DNA of 13,665 nt from Acholeplasmatales bacterium (lineage in GTDB: Bacteria > Bacillota_I > Bacilli_A > Acholeplasmatales > Anaeroplasmataceae), in NCBI GenBank assembly GCA_024681175.1, contig JAILBI010000200.1, forward strand, positions 1-13,665, read 5' to 3'. Below the pieces are notes generated by a model. That model saw only the letters and a program-made list of their open reading frames with translations, had not been told where the DNA came from and ran no database searches. Every line of letters begins with the position of its first letter. Position 1 is the first letter of the stretch. Below, piece by piece: positions 1 through 6,508 of the stretch. A program made the translations under genes and the position numbers.

Positions 1-82
1 TTCAATGATAGTTATTGCATTTTTAATTATTTTTGTATTAATAAAATATGGTAAAAAAGAGAAAGAAGATAATCAAAAATGA
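1..82 (+). CDS. C-terminal end of a membrane protein (partial, cut by window start)
   Basis: Reading from base 2, an open frame gives a hydrophobic helix (SMIVIAFLIIFVLIKYG) followed by a short charged tail (KKEKEDNQK) and a TGA stop at 80-82. Only about 26 residues are in the window. The pattern is a last transmembrane segment with a cytoplasmic Lys/Glu tail. The stop overlaps the start of the next gene as ATGA (79-82), a typical sign of translational coupling. The family cannot be named from this fragment. Confidence 0.6.
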   Translation, partial: SMIVIAFLIIFVLIKYGKKEKEDNQK

Positions 83-567
83 AAAATAAATATTATGCTT
101 TATCTATATTTGATTTGATAGTTTTATTATCAATTATAGTGTTATCATTTATTATATTTTTAAGAATAAGTAGTCAAACAATGCTAATAGGTGGACTATT
201 AATAGCCTTTGGCTATAGATTTCAATTTGATAGAAAAATAATTAAAGGAAGAAATCCTAATTTTGATGATGATGAGGATATATCAAGAAAATTATATTTC
301 TTTAATTTCTTTTCAATCGTATTTATGCTAATAGGATTAATAGTATTTATTATAGGATTTTTTATTAATCATGAAATTAATTATATTTTTGTAGAAGCAT
401 TATTTGATATGCCAGAATTAATTACTACAATAATATTTTTAATATTCTTATCATTAACATTAATATCAATCATATTTAAAAAGAAAGAAGTATTATTTGT
501 AATATTATTTGATTCATTATTATCAATTACTTTAATATCATTAATAATATCTTATATATTAATTTAA
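79..567 (+). CDS. Small polytopic membrane protein of unknown function
   Basis: A 162-residue protein with four or five predicted membrane segments, at about residues 9-29, 34-47 (short), 73-96, 113-133 and 138-161. The segments are rich in Ile, Leu and Phe. Between the second and third lies a polar loop with a basic stretch (DRKIIKGR, 51-58) and an acidic cluster (DDDED, 63-67). No motif of a known transporter or enzyme is visible. The start ATG overlaps the upstream stop, and only a weak purine-rich ribosome site is present, so it is probably translated by coupling to the preceding membrane-protein gene. The two may form a membrane pair. The gene ends in a strong hairpin shared with recU on the other strand. 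Confidence 0.75.
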   Translation: MKNKYYALSIFDLIVLLSIIVLSFIIFLRISSQTMLIGGLLIAFGYRFQFDRKIIKGRNPNFDDDEDISRKLYFFNFFSIVFMLIGLIVFIIGFFINHEINYIFVEALFDMPELITTIIFLIFLSLTLISIIFKKKEVLFVILFDSLLSITLISLIISYILI

Positions 568-589
568 AAAGGTGGTCACCCACCTTTTT
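566..589. terminator. Bidirectional rho-independent terminator
   Basis: A 10-bp stem, AAAAAGGTGG (566-575) with CCACCTTTTT (580-589), has a 4-nt loop. The A-run on one side and T-run on the other let it act in both directions, serving the membrane-protein gene on + and recU on -. It begins inside the TAA stop of the former and touches the TGA stop of the latter. Confidence 0.85.
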
Positions 590-1239
590 CATTTATTATT
601 TAGATATATTTCATCAACAACCTTTAAATAATCTAATGCAGGAATATATCCTTCCTTAATTTTATGGCAATTATTTTTAAATTCTTCATAAGGAATAGAT
701 TTTCTTCCACCATCATCTTTATTATCAAAATATGATTTTGCAATTTCAAATGGTAATAAATAATACTCATTATATCTTGTCCAAGATACAATCATAAAGC
801 CTATACCACCATGTTCAATAATTGATTTTAAATGTGACATTTGATGAGGGTGAATATTTGCAAGGGGAAATGATGTCTTAGAATGACATTCTTTTGCATC
901 AAAATCAATATATTTACCTTTATAAATACCATTATAATCTGTAGTAGAAGGAGTTTTATAATATGCTTCAGTTATTACAGCTTTATTTCTTGATGGATAA
1001 TCAACCTTAACTATTTGAATAGGTGTTGGCTTTTTATGAATTACTGCAATATTATTATTTAAATAATATGTATTAGTATCATTAATCATTTCTTCTAAAA
1101 CCATACCTAAATTAGCTTTTCTTAAATTTTTTTCACCATCTTTTTTAGGCTGTGTTTTTTTAACTGTTTGATATCCTATATTATTTTTAGTTTTATTTAT
1201 TTTTCTTGTTACTCGTTTAATAGGAAAATTAAGCGCCAT
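589..1239 (-). CDS. recU: Holliday junction resolvase RecU
   Basis: RecU cuts four-way DNA junctions during recombination and chromosome segregation in Gram-positive bacteria. The 216-residue length is close to the usual ~200. The signature core is clear: STTDYNGIYKGKYIDFDAKE (98-117), then KTSFPLANIHPHQ (121-133) and GGIGFMIVSW (144-153). Against the Bacillus enzyme, Thr99, Asp101, Lys116 and Gln133 match the metal-binding and catalytic positions at one constant offset. The usual glutamate in FEAKE is aspartate (Asp114), a conservative change in a metal ligand. The N-terminal ~40 residues are very basic, as in the family's flexible DNA-binding arm. The start is set by AGAGGTGA about 7 nt upstream. 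It stands alone here, whereas recU is often next to a penicillin-binding protein gene. Confidence 0.93.
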   Translation of the reverse strand: MALNFPIKRVTRKINKTKNNIGYQTVKKTQPKKDGEKNLRKANLGMVLEEMINDTNTYYLNNNIAVIHKKPTPIQIVKVDYPSRNKAVITEAYYKTPSTTDYNGIYKGKYIDFDAKECHSKTSFPLANIHPHQMSHLKSIIEHGGIGFMIVSWTRYNEYYLLPFEIAKSYFDNKDDGGRKSIPYEEFKNNCHKIKEGYIPALDYLKVVDEIYLNNK

Positions 1240-1256
1240 AATTAATCACCTCTAAA

Positions 1257-1276
1257 ATTTTATCATAAATGATAAA
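1257..1276 (-). promoter_or_regulatory. recU promoter (extended -10) overlapped by an inverted repeat
   Basis: On the minus strand TGATAAAAT (1257-1265) is an extended -10 element just ahead of the recU ribosome site; no good -35 is seen. It overlaps a perfect inverted repeat, TTTATCAT (1259-1266), AA, ATGATAAA (1269-1276). Such a site could be an operator, but A/T palindromes are frequent in this genome. The same -10 sequence occurs before rarA. Confidence 0.5.
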
Positions 1277-1327
1277 CATTAGAAAACGTTTTATTTATAA
1301 AATAGTGCAAAATTATTATTTTTGTTG

Positions 1328-1350
1328 TATACTATTAAAAAAAGAGGAGG
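1328..1350 (+). promoter_or_regulatory. -10 element and ribosome site for the 1360 gene
   Basis: TATACT (1328-1333) is a good -10 hexamer. The -35 region is poor. The leader is short and carries a strong GAGGAGG ribosome site (1344-1350) 9 nt before the ATG. A cre-like palindrome around AAAACGTTTT (1280-1294) lies about 45 bp upstream; it differs from the CcpA consensus at two positions. Confidence 0.5.
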
Positions 1351-1359
1351 AATAGTTTT

Positions 1360-1725
1360 ATGGCTACAACAAAGAAAACAGCTACTAAAGCTACAGCAGC
1401 AAAAAAGACTACTGCAAAAACAACAAATAAAGTTAGTGTTAAAATTTCAGTTACATCATGTGCTAATGAATTATATATTGTAGGTAATACTAAGAATCTT
1501 AGCGCTTGGGATGCTGAAAAAGCAGTTAAGTTAACTAAGAAGGGTAATAAATTCTCTAAATCAATTTCATTTGATAAGAATGAAGTAGTAGAATTTAAGA
1601 TTCTTGCTGGTCAATGCTGGGGTTGTGTTGAAAAGGGCGCATTTGGCGAAGAAGTTGAAAACCATGCATTTGCAGCAACAGAAGGCTTAGTAGTTGAATT
1701 AGAAGTAAATAATTTTGCTTGCTAA
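1360..1725 (+). CDS. Small protein with a histone-like basic tail and a CBM20/48-like starch-binding domain
   Basis: A 121-residue protein. Residues 1-24 are almost only Ala, Thr and Lys (repeated KKT, TAK and AAK), like the tails of bacterial H1-like proteins; there is no signal peptide. Residues about 26-118 look like a starch-binding-type beta sandwich. They contain VGNTKNLSAWD (41-51, compare VGN..ELGNWD in CBM20/48 domains), then KAVKLTKKG, VEFKIL (77-82), and W87 before the loop ending GEEVENH. Four cysteines (34, 86, 89, 121) include a CWGC pair. The domain call rests on pattern memory. A cytoplasmic glycogen- or starch-associated protein is possible, with the tail binding nucleic acid or another polyanion; that role is inference. 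The gene is single, with its own promoter, a strong ribosome site and a strong terminator, and it uses more GC-ending codons than its neighbours, which suggests high expression. Confidence 0.65.
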   Translation: MATTKKTATKATAAKKTTAKTTNKVSVKISVTSCANELYIVGNTKNLSAWDAEKAVKLTKKGNKFSKSISFDKNEVVEFKILAGQCWGCVEKGAFGEEVENHAFAATEGLVVELEVNNFAC

Positions 1726-1740
1726 TTAAAAAGAAGTATG

Positions 1741-1774
1741 AAATCCACCTTTTATTGGTGGATTTTTTCTTTTT
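1741..1774 (+). terminator. Rho-independent terminator
   Basis: A 9-bp stem, AAATCCACC (1741-1749) with GGTGGATTT (1757-1765), has a 7-nt loop and is followed by T-rich sequence (TTTTCTTTTT). It ends the single-gene unit at 1360-1725. Confidence 0.88.
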
Positions 1775-1789
1775 AAAAATGCTTTCATA

Positions 1790-1817
1790 TTGTCATAAAT
1801 ATTTATTATGTTATAAT
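1790..1817 (+). promoter_or_regulatory. Promoter of the RNase J-like gene
   Basis: TTGTCA (1790-1795), 16 bp, TATAAT (1812-1817), with an extended -10 TG at 1809-1810. The ribosome site AAAGGAGG (1853-1860) lies 6 nt before the ATG at 1867. Confidence 0.75.
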
Positions 1818-1866
1818 AAATTATATATGAAACGATAATTATTTAACATTTGAAAGGAGGAATAAA

Positions 1867-3573
1867 ATGAGTAAAATACTTTTTTGCGCACTTGGCGGTA
1901 TCGAAGAATTTGGTAAAAATTTATATTGTCTTGATATAGATGATAATATATTTGTCCTAGATTGTGGACTTAAATATCCTACAAGTGAATTAAAAGGAAT
2001 AGATATAGTTATTAATGATACTACTTATTTACTTGAAAATAGAGATAGAATAAAAGGATTATTCTTATCTAATGCTAGAGATGAAAATATTGGTGGTACA
2101 TCATTTTTATTAAGAGATATTCCTGAATTAAAAGTATTTGGTTCAGCATATACACTTGCTGTATTAAAGGATTATTTTGAAGAAGATAAATTTGAATTTA
2201 ATGAAGAAAATTTCGTTGTTGTTACACCAAAATCAAAGCTTGAATTTGGTACAACCATAGTAAGATTCTTTGAAGTATCACATACTCTTCCTATGTCTTT
2301 AGGTATTGATTTTAAAACTGAAGATGGAAATATTGTTTATACATCAAATTATAATTTTGACCAAAATTCAAAAATTGATTATGGTCATATGTTTAGAGCC
2401 TTATCTGCGTTTTCTAAGGAAGGTACACTTGCATTATTTTCTGAATCTACAGGCGCAACAAATGATCAATCAAGAGGTACAATTTTAGAATTTAAGGTAA
2501 GAATTCAAAATTTAATGTCTTTAGCAACACATCGTATGATTTTCTCTGTATTTTCATCTGATATATTACGTATAAGACAAATATGTAATATAGCACATGA
2601 ATATGGTAAGAGAGTTGCTATGACAGGTATTAAAAGACAAAAATTAATATCTGAAGCATTAAAGATGGGCTTTTTAGATCTTGATGAAGGTAAAATTGAA
2701 CAATTAAATTTTGCTGCAAAAGAAAATAATTATAATAATGATGATAATTTAGTTGTAATTGTTGTAGGTAAGCGTCATGAGCCTTATTATGCTTTACAAA
2801 GAATGAGTAATCAAAATGATAGATTAATTCATTTAACACCTACAGATACAGTAGTTGTATTAACACCTCCTGCACTTGGTACAGAGAAGATGGCTGCAAA
2901 AACATTAGATATTGTATTCCATACAACAACTCATGTTATTCAATTTTCTGATTCTTTAGTTCAAACTGCATCTGCAAATAGAGAAGAAATTAAACAAATC
3001 ATTAATTTATTAAAGCCTAAATATTTAGTACCAATTATGGGTGAATATAGATTCCAAAAGGCATTTGTTGAAATTGCTCATTGTATTGGATATGATGAGA
3101 AAAGAGTTTTATTAATTGGTAATGGTGATCAAATTATATTTGAAAATGGTAAATATAAAGGCTTTGCTGATGATGTTAAATATGATAATATTTTAATTGA
3201 TGGTAAAGCAATTGAAAATGTTGATGATACAGTTATGTATGATAGAAATAAATTATCTGATGATGGTTTAGTTATTATCACATGTAATATAAATCCTCAT
3301 ACAAAAACTATTATTGCTGGACCTGAAATTACTACAAGAGGATTTTCTGTAGGTAATAATCCAGAAGAATTCTTAATGGAAATGAAGAAAGCATTCTTTA
3401 TGTCAGCTAATAAATTCTTAATTGATAAATATATCAATTGGAGTGGATTTAAAGATACAATTAAAAAAGAATTATCATATTTAATTCATAAGAATTTAAA
3501 TCGTAATCCTTTAATTGTTCCAGTATTAATATCTACTGATTTAGAACTTATTAAAAATAAAAGATTAGGTTAA
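1867..3573 (+). CDS. RNase J family protein, probably catalytically inactive (RNase J2-like pseudoenzyme)
   Basis: A 568-residue protein with the whole RNase J layout: metallo-beta-lactamase part, beta-CASP part, linker and C-terminal domain. Family sequences are plain (ALGGIEEFGKN, 8-18; LLKPKYLVPI.GEYR, 381-395), and length is close to the usual ~555. The active-site motif HGHEDH, however, reads NARDEN (69-74). Mapped to B. subtilis J1, H74, H76, D78 and H79 become Asn69, Arg71, Glu73 and Asn74. D164 becomes Asn161, H368 becomes Ser369 and H390 becomes Met391. Only His139 is kept. Two-metal hydrolysis therefore looks impossible. RNase J2 of Firmicutes is also weakened and works as partner of J1, so a structural or RNA-binding role beside an intact J1 elsewhere is likely. 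The frame is intact and well translated, so this is not decay. It is cotranscribed with the small gene at 3573. Confidence 0.88.
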   Translation: MSKILFCALGGIEEFGKNLYCLDIDDNIFVLDCGLKYPTSELKGIDIVINDTTYLLENRDRIKGLFLSNARDENIGGTSFLLRDIPELKVFGSAYTLAVLKDYFEEDKFEFNEENFVVVTPKSKLEFGTTIVRFFEVSHTLPMSLGIDFKTEDGNIVYTSNYNFDQNSKIDYGHMFRALSAFSKEGTLALFSESTGATNDQSRGTILEFKVRIQNLMSLATHRMIFSVFSSDILRIRQICNIAHEYGKRVAMTGIKRQKLISEALKMGFLDLDEGKIEQLNFAAKENNYNNDDNLVVIVVGKRHEPYYALQRMSNQNDRLIHLTPTDTVVVLTPPALGTEKMAAKTLDIVFHTTTHVIQFSDSLVQTASANREEIKQIINLLKPKYLVPIMGEYRFQKAFVEIAHCIGYDEKRVLLIGNGDQIIFENGKYKGFADDVKYDNILIDGKAIENVDDTVMYDRNKLSDDGLVIITCNINPHTKTIIAGPEITTRGFSVGNNPEEFLMEMKKAFFMSANKFLIDKYINWSGFKDTIKKELSYLIHKNLNRNPLIVPVLISTDLELIKNKRLG

Positions 3574-3917
3574 TGGGGGATATAATGAATTCTATTCGTA
3601 AAGATATGGGTGCAGATTTAAAAATAGAAGAAGAAAAAGAAAACTTCTTCGTAAATCTCGAAATTGATGGCTATGCATCACTAAAATTAGGTTTATTTTA
3701 TAGATTATATGAATGCTATAGAGTAAAGCCATATGCAGAAAATTTTAATTGCTTAATTAGATTTAGAAGTGGTAATAAGCCATGCTATGGAACAATTTAT
3801 ATTGTTAAAAAATTCTTATTTTGGAATTTAAAGGTTAATAAACATGATTTAAAAAGAATCCAAAAGAAGATTGATGTTGATAAAAATTATGAATCAGCAT
3901 CTGAAGATGATTTTTAA
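3573..3917 (+). CDS. Small conserved-looking protein of unknown function, coupled to the RNase J-like gene
   Basis: Not recognised. The 114-residue frame starts at 3573, overlapping the RNase J-like stop as TAATG. An in-frame ATG at 3585, 4 nt after a GGGGGA sequence, may be the real start and gives 110 residues. It is soluble: an N-terminal polar part (to ~25), a central Tyr/Phe-rich region with YRLYECYR and LIRFRSGNKPCYG, a basic stretch (KKFLFWNLKVNKHDLKRIQKK) and an acidic tail (ESASEDDF). The basic, aromatic core would suit RNA or protein binding, but that is inference. Overlap with the RNase J-like gene and a terminator right after it suggest that the two are made together and may act together. 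Confidence 0.7.
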   Translation: MGDIMNSIRKDMGADLKIEEEKENFFVNLEIDGYASLKLGLFYRLYECYRVKPYAENFNCLIRFRSGNKPCYGTIYIVKKFLFWNLKVNKHDLKRIQKKIDVDKNYESASEDDF

Positions 3918-3929
3918 TAATTGAAAAAG

Positions 3930-3956
3930 ACATCAGTGTAGACTGATGTTTTTTTT
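3930..3956 (+). terminator. Rho-independent terminator
   Basis: ACATCAGT (3930-3937) pairs with ACTGATGT (3942-3949) around a GTAG loop and is followed by a run of T to 3956. It ends the RNase J-like operon only 10 bp before the next promoter. Confidence 0.9.
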
Positions 3957-3965
3957 ATAGTTTCA

Positions 3966-3994
3966 TTGACAAAAGTATAAAGGAGTATTAAAAT
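3966..3994 (+). promoter_or_regulatory. Near-consensus sigma-A promoter of the AAA ATPase gene
   Basis: A perfect -35 TTGACA (3966-3971), exactly 17 bp, and -10 TAAAAT (3989-3994). The spacer and -10 lie inside the first copy of the repeated leader, so transcripts would start near 4001, at the boundary of copies 1 and 2. Confidence 0.75.
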
Positions 3995-4054
3995 GTAATT
4001 AAAGTATAAAGGAGTATAAAAATACAGTCGAAAGTATAAAGGAGTATAAAAATG
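3972..4054 (+). repeat. Three tandem copies of a 24-nt ribosome-site/start-codon leader
   Basis: The units lie at 3972-3995, 4001-4024 and 4031-4054, with 5- and 6-nt spacers. The core AAAGTATAAAGGAGTATAAA is exact in copies 2 and 3; copy 1 differs by one base near the end (TATT for TATA). Each contains AAAGGAG with good spacing to a start position. That position is ATG followed at once by TAA in copy 1, ATA in copy 2, and the true ATG of the ATPase in copy 3. Within the unit AGTATAAA itself occurs twice, 10 bp apart. Confidence 0.92.
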
Positions 4055-5086
4055 AATAATCCGTTTGAGTTAACATTTGGGTTGAAACCAAATAATTACA
4101 TTTCAAGATTAAAACAATCTGAAGAAATTACACAAAATTTTAATAGTCCTACAGGTAATAGGGTATATTTAATCACTGGCGTTAGGGGAACAGGAAAAAC
4201 TGTAATGCTATCACATATTTCAAAATATTATGAAAATAGTAAAGATTGGATAGTTGTTGAACTAATACCTAATTATGATATGCTTGAACAATTAGCATCT
4301 TATTTATATGATTCAAGTATTTTGAATAAAATATTAAATAAAAAAAGTTTTGGCTTTTCATTTAGCGGTATATCATTTTCTATTAGCGGGGATAAACCTG
4401 TAACTAATGTTATTTCATTAATAGAAATATTATTACAAAAAATCAAAGCTCATAAAAAGAATGTTTTAATAACAATTGATGAAGTATCTAATAATGATTA
4501 TGTAAAAACATTTACCCAGGCATTTCAAGTTTTAGTTAGAAAAGAATTTCCAATTCATCTTTTAATGACTGGTCTATATCAAAACATCTACGAATTACAA
4601 AATAATAAAGATTTGACTTTTTTATACAGAGCCCCAAAGATAAATCTAGAACCATTAAATTTAGCAGCGATTACTTTTTCGTATAAAGAATTATTAAATA
4701 TTAGCCAAGAAGATGCAGCTAAATTAGCTAAGAAAACAAAAGGCTACGCTTATGCGTATCAAGTGTTAGGATATCTTGTTTGGGAAAGAAAAAATGCTAA
4801 TATTGATGCAGAGTTAATGATGAAATTTGATCAATATTTACAAGAATATGTTTATGATAAGATGTATAGCGAATTAAGCTCTAACGATAAAATAGTATTA
4901 AAATCATTTGAAAATGATGGAGTAAATAATGTTGAGGATTTATTAAAAAAATCTAAAATGAAGAAAAATATTTTCTCTGTATATAGGGATAGATTAATAA
5001 AAAGAGGAATAATTGAAGCTCCTGAATATGGCAAATTATATTTAAAGCTTCCAAGATTTTATGAATTTATAATAAATCAAATATAA
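4052..5086 (+). CDS. Stand-alone AAA/STAND-type ATPase with C-terminal winged-helix region
   Basis: A 344-residue P-loop ATPase of the kind often annotated 'ATP-binding protein' (archaeal-ATPase-like, AAA_16 type). Walker A is GVRGTGKT (43-50), Walker B VLITIDE (138-144), and a sensor-1-like region is HLLMTG (169-174). The GYAYAYQVLG segment (231-240) matches the 'GxPxxxQ' region of these proteins. About 275-340 forms a helical winged-helix-like end (LSSNDKIVLKSF, then LIKRGII). No nuclease or membrane segment is seen. It is a single-gene unit with its own promoter and terminator, and its codons use GCG, AGC and GGC a little more than neighbours do. That, with its place between two conserved units, hints at lateral gain. 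In other bacteria such ATPases are multi-copy and linked to signalling or defence, but the cellular role here is unknown. Confidence 0.85.
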   Translation: MNNPFELTFGLKPNNYISRLKQSEEITQNFNSPTGNRVYLITGVRGTGKTVMLSHISKYYENSKDWIVVELIPNYDMLEQLASYLYDSSILNKILNKKSFGFSFSGISFSISGDKPVTNVISLIEILLQKIKAHKKNVLITIDEVSNNDYVKTFTQAFQVLVRKEFPIHLLMTGLYQNIYELQNNKDLTFLYRAPKINLEPLNLAAITFSYKELLNISQEDAAKLAKKTKGYAYAYQVLGYLVWERKNANIDAELMMKFDQYLQEYVYDKMYSELSSNDKIVLKSFENDGVNNVEDLLKKSKMKKNIFSVYRDRLIKRGIIEAPEYGKLYLKLPRFYEFIINQI

Positions 5087-5090
5087 AAAT

Positions 5091-5124
5091 AACGAGACAA
5101 TTTCATCAATTGTCTCGTTTTTTA
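5091..5124. terminator. Bidirectional rho-independent terminator embedded in the 3' end of rarA
   Basis: A 12-bp perfect stem, AACGAGACAATT (5091-5102) with AATTGTCTCGTT (5108-5119), has a 5-nt loop. The T-run (5117-5123) serves the ATPase on +; the A-rich flank (5084-5092) gives a T-run on -. The rarA stop codon lies partly in the loop, so the last rarA codons form one arm. Confidence 0.9.
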
Positions 5125-6338
5125 TCATTTTGATTCTTTAACCAATCAAGATATGTTTTTATTTCTTTTTCATATTTACCATTATCTTTAGCTTCATAAT
5201 ATTTATGACCTAATAATTCATCAGGCATATATTGTTGATGAACATAATCATTATAATAATCATGTGGATATTTATATTGATATTTACCACTTTTTAATTC
5301 TTTATTTAAAATATGTGGTGGTATTTTCATTGATTTTAAATCATTTAAATCAGCAATAGCCTTATCAATTGCAAGATATGCCGAATTAGATTTAGGAGAA
5401 GATGCTAAATCGATTACTGCAAATGATAATGGAAGTCTAGCTTCAGGTAATCCTAATGATAATGCTGCTTCACATGCGGCATAAACTCTTGGGCCTACCT
5501 GTGGATTACCAAAGCCTATGTCTTCATATGTTAAACATAAAAGACGTCTTGTAATAAATAAGATATCTTCAGTTTGTAATAATCTTGCAAGATAATGTAG
5601 TGCTGCATCAACATCTGATCCTCTAATTGATTTAATCATTGCGGATGCAACATCATAATAATTTTCACCCTTCTCATCAATTAAGAAAGACTTTTTACCG
5701 ATTATTTTCTTAGCATTTTCTAAATTTAGATCATCTTTATCTAATATTTCTAATATTTCTAGCATATTTAATGATGTTCTAACCTCACAAGAAGAAACAT
5801 CTGCAATATATCTATAAATTTCTTCTGGTAATTCATTTAAATTTTCTTTTTTAACTGTATTTTTTAATAATTTAATTAAATCGTCTTCATTTATTTCATT
5901 CATTCTATAGACATGACATCTTGATCTAATGGCAGGATTAATTGCTCTATAAGGATTTTCAGTAGTTAATCCTATTACAATTAATGAGCCATTTTCTAAG
6001 AATGGAAGAAGGTAATCCTGTACATCCTTATTCATTCTATGGATTTCATCTATTATTAAAATAGTATTTTCATAATATTTAGTTGCTTCAGCAATATCCT
6101 TTAATTTAGCTTTATTATCAGTAGAAGCATTAAATTTATATGATGAATTATTATATTTATTTGCAATAATTTCCGCAATTGATGTTTTACCACATCCTGC
6201 AGGACCATATAAAATCATTGAGCATAATTTATCCTGCTCAATCATTTTTTTAATTACACCTTTTTCACCAACAAGGTGATCTTGACCTACAATATCAGAA
6301 AAATTATCAGGTCTTACTTTAAATGCTAGGGGCTTCAT
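5106..6338 (-). CDS. rarA: Replication-associated recombination protein A (RarA/MgsA), AAA+ clamp-loader-like ATPase
   Basis: RarA acts at stalled replication forks and blocked DNA ends. The 410-residue length is typical. Seen in order: N-terminal PLAFKVRPDNFSDIVGQDHL (3-22), Walker A GPAGCGKT (45-52), Walker B ILIIDEIHR (93-101), sensor 1 GLTTENP (123-129), arginine finger region AIRSRC (136-141), sensor 2 CEVRTSLNMLE (184-194, Arg187). The tetramerisation part KSIRGSDVDAALHYLARLL (236-254) and the conserved C-terminal region (YEDIGFGNP; IPPHI; YKYPHDY) follow. No key residue is missing. The start is fixed by AAGGAGG (6344-6350) 5 nt before ATG. It is a single-gene unit, divergent from rel and convergent with the ATPase. 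Confidence 0.96.
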   Translation of the reverse strand: MKPLAFKVRPDNFSDIVGQDHLVGEKGVIKKMIEQDKLCSMILYGPAGCGKTSIAEIIANKYNNSSYKFNASTDNKAKLKDIAEATKYYENTILIIDEIHRMNKDVQDYLLPFLENGSLIVIGLTTENPYRAINPAIRSRCHVYRMNEINEDDLIKLLKNTVKKENLNELPEEIYRYIADVSSCEVRTSLNMLEILEILDKDDLNLENAKKIIGKKSFLIDEKGENYYDVASAMIKSIRGSDVDAALHYLARLLQTEDILFITRRLLCLTYEDIGFGNPQVGPRVYAACEAALSLGLPEARLPLSFAVIDLASSPKSNSAYLAIDKAIADLNDLKSMKIPPHILNKELKSGKYQYKYPHDYYNDYVHQQYMPDELLGHKYYEAKDNGKYEKEIKTYLDWLKNQNDKKRDN

Positions 6339-6359
6339 ATATACCTCCTTGATAGATGT

Positions 6360-6368
6360 ATTTTATCA
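6360..6368 (-). promoter_or_regulatory. Extended -10 promoter of rarA
   Basis: On the minus strand TGATAAAAT (6360-6368) is an extended -10 element 10-20 bp ahead of the ribosome site; the -35 is weak. The identical 9 bases precede recU, another recombination gene. Confidence 0.5.
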
Positions 6369-6459
6369 TAAGTGGCAATTCTTTGAAAGAAAGATACAAA
6401 TAATATATAGATTTTTCAATTAAAATATAAATATTTTAATGAAATAGTATATATTTTTA

Positions 6460-6468
6460 TGTTATAAT
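6460..6468 (+). promoter_or_regulatory. Extended -10 promoter of the rel operon
   Basis: TGTTATAAT (6460-6468) is a perfect extended -10, identical to that of the RNase J-like gene; no clear -35. The start would lie near 6475. An A/T-only inverted repeat, ATTAAAATA (6419-6427) with TATTTTAAT (6432-6440), lies just upstream. Confidence 0.6.
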
Positions 6469-6508
6469 ATGTGTATTATTAGAAATATTGCTTAAAGGAG
6501 GTACTAAT

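Noticed and set aside
2306..2839. Two short frames (60 and 69 residues) inside the RNase J-like gene
   Set aside because: Low-complexity shadows of the real gene in other frames.
1867..3573. RNase J-like gene as a decaying pseudogene
   Set aside because: The frame is full length, family-specific regions outside the active site are kept, and promoter and ribosome site are strong.
6419..6440. A/T-only inverted repeat before the rel promoter as an operator
   Set aside because: Nine-base A/T palindromes are expected by chance at this base composition; noted only as part of the promoter entry.
6488..6508. TTG start for rel
   Set aside because: The strong AAAGGAGGT lies after this TTG and is placed correctly for the ATG at 6509.
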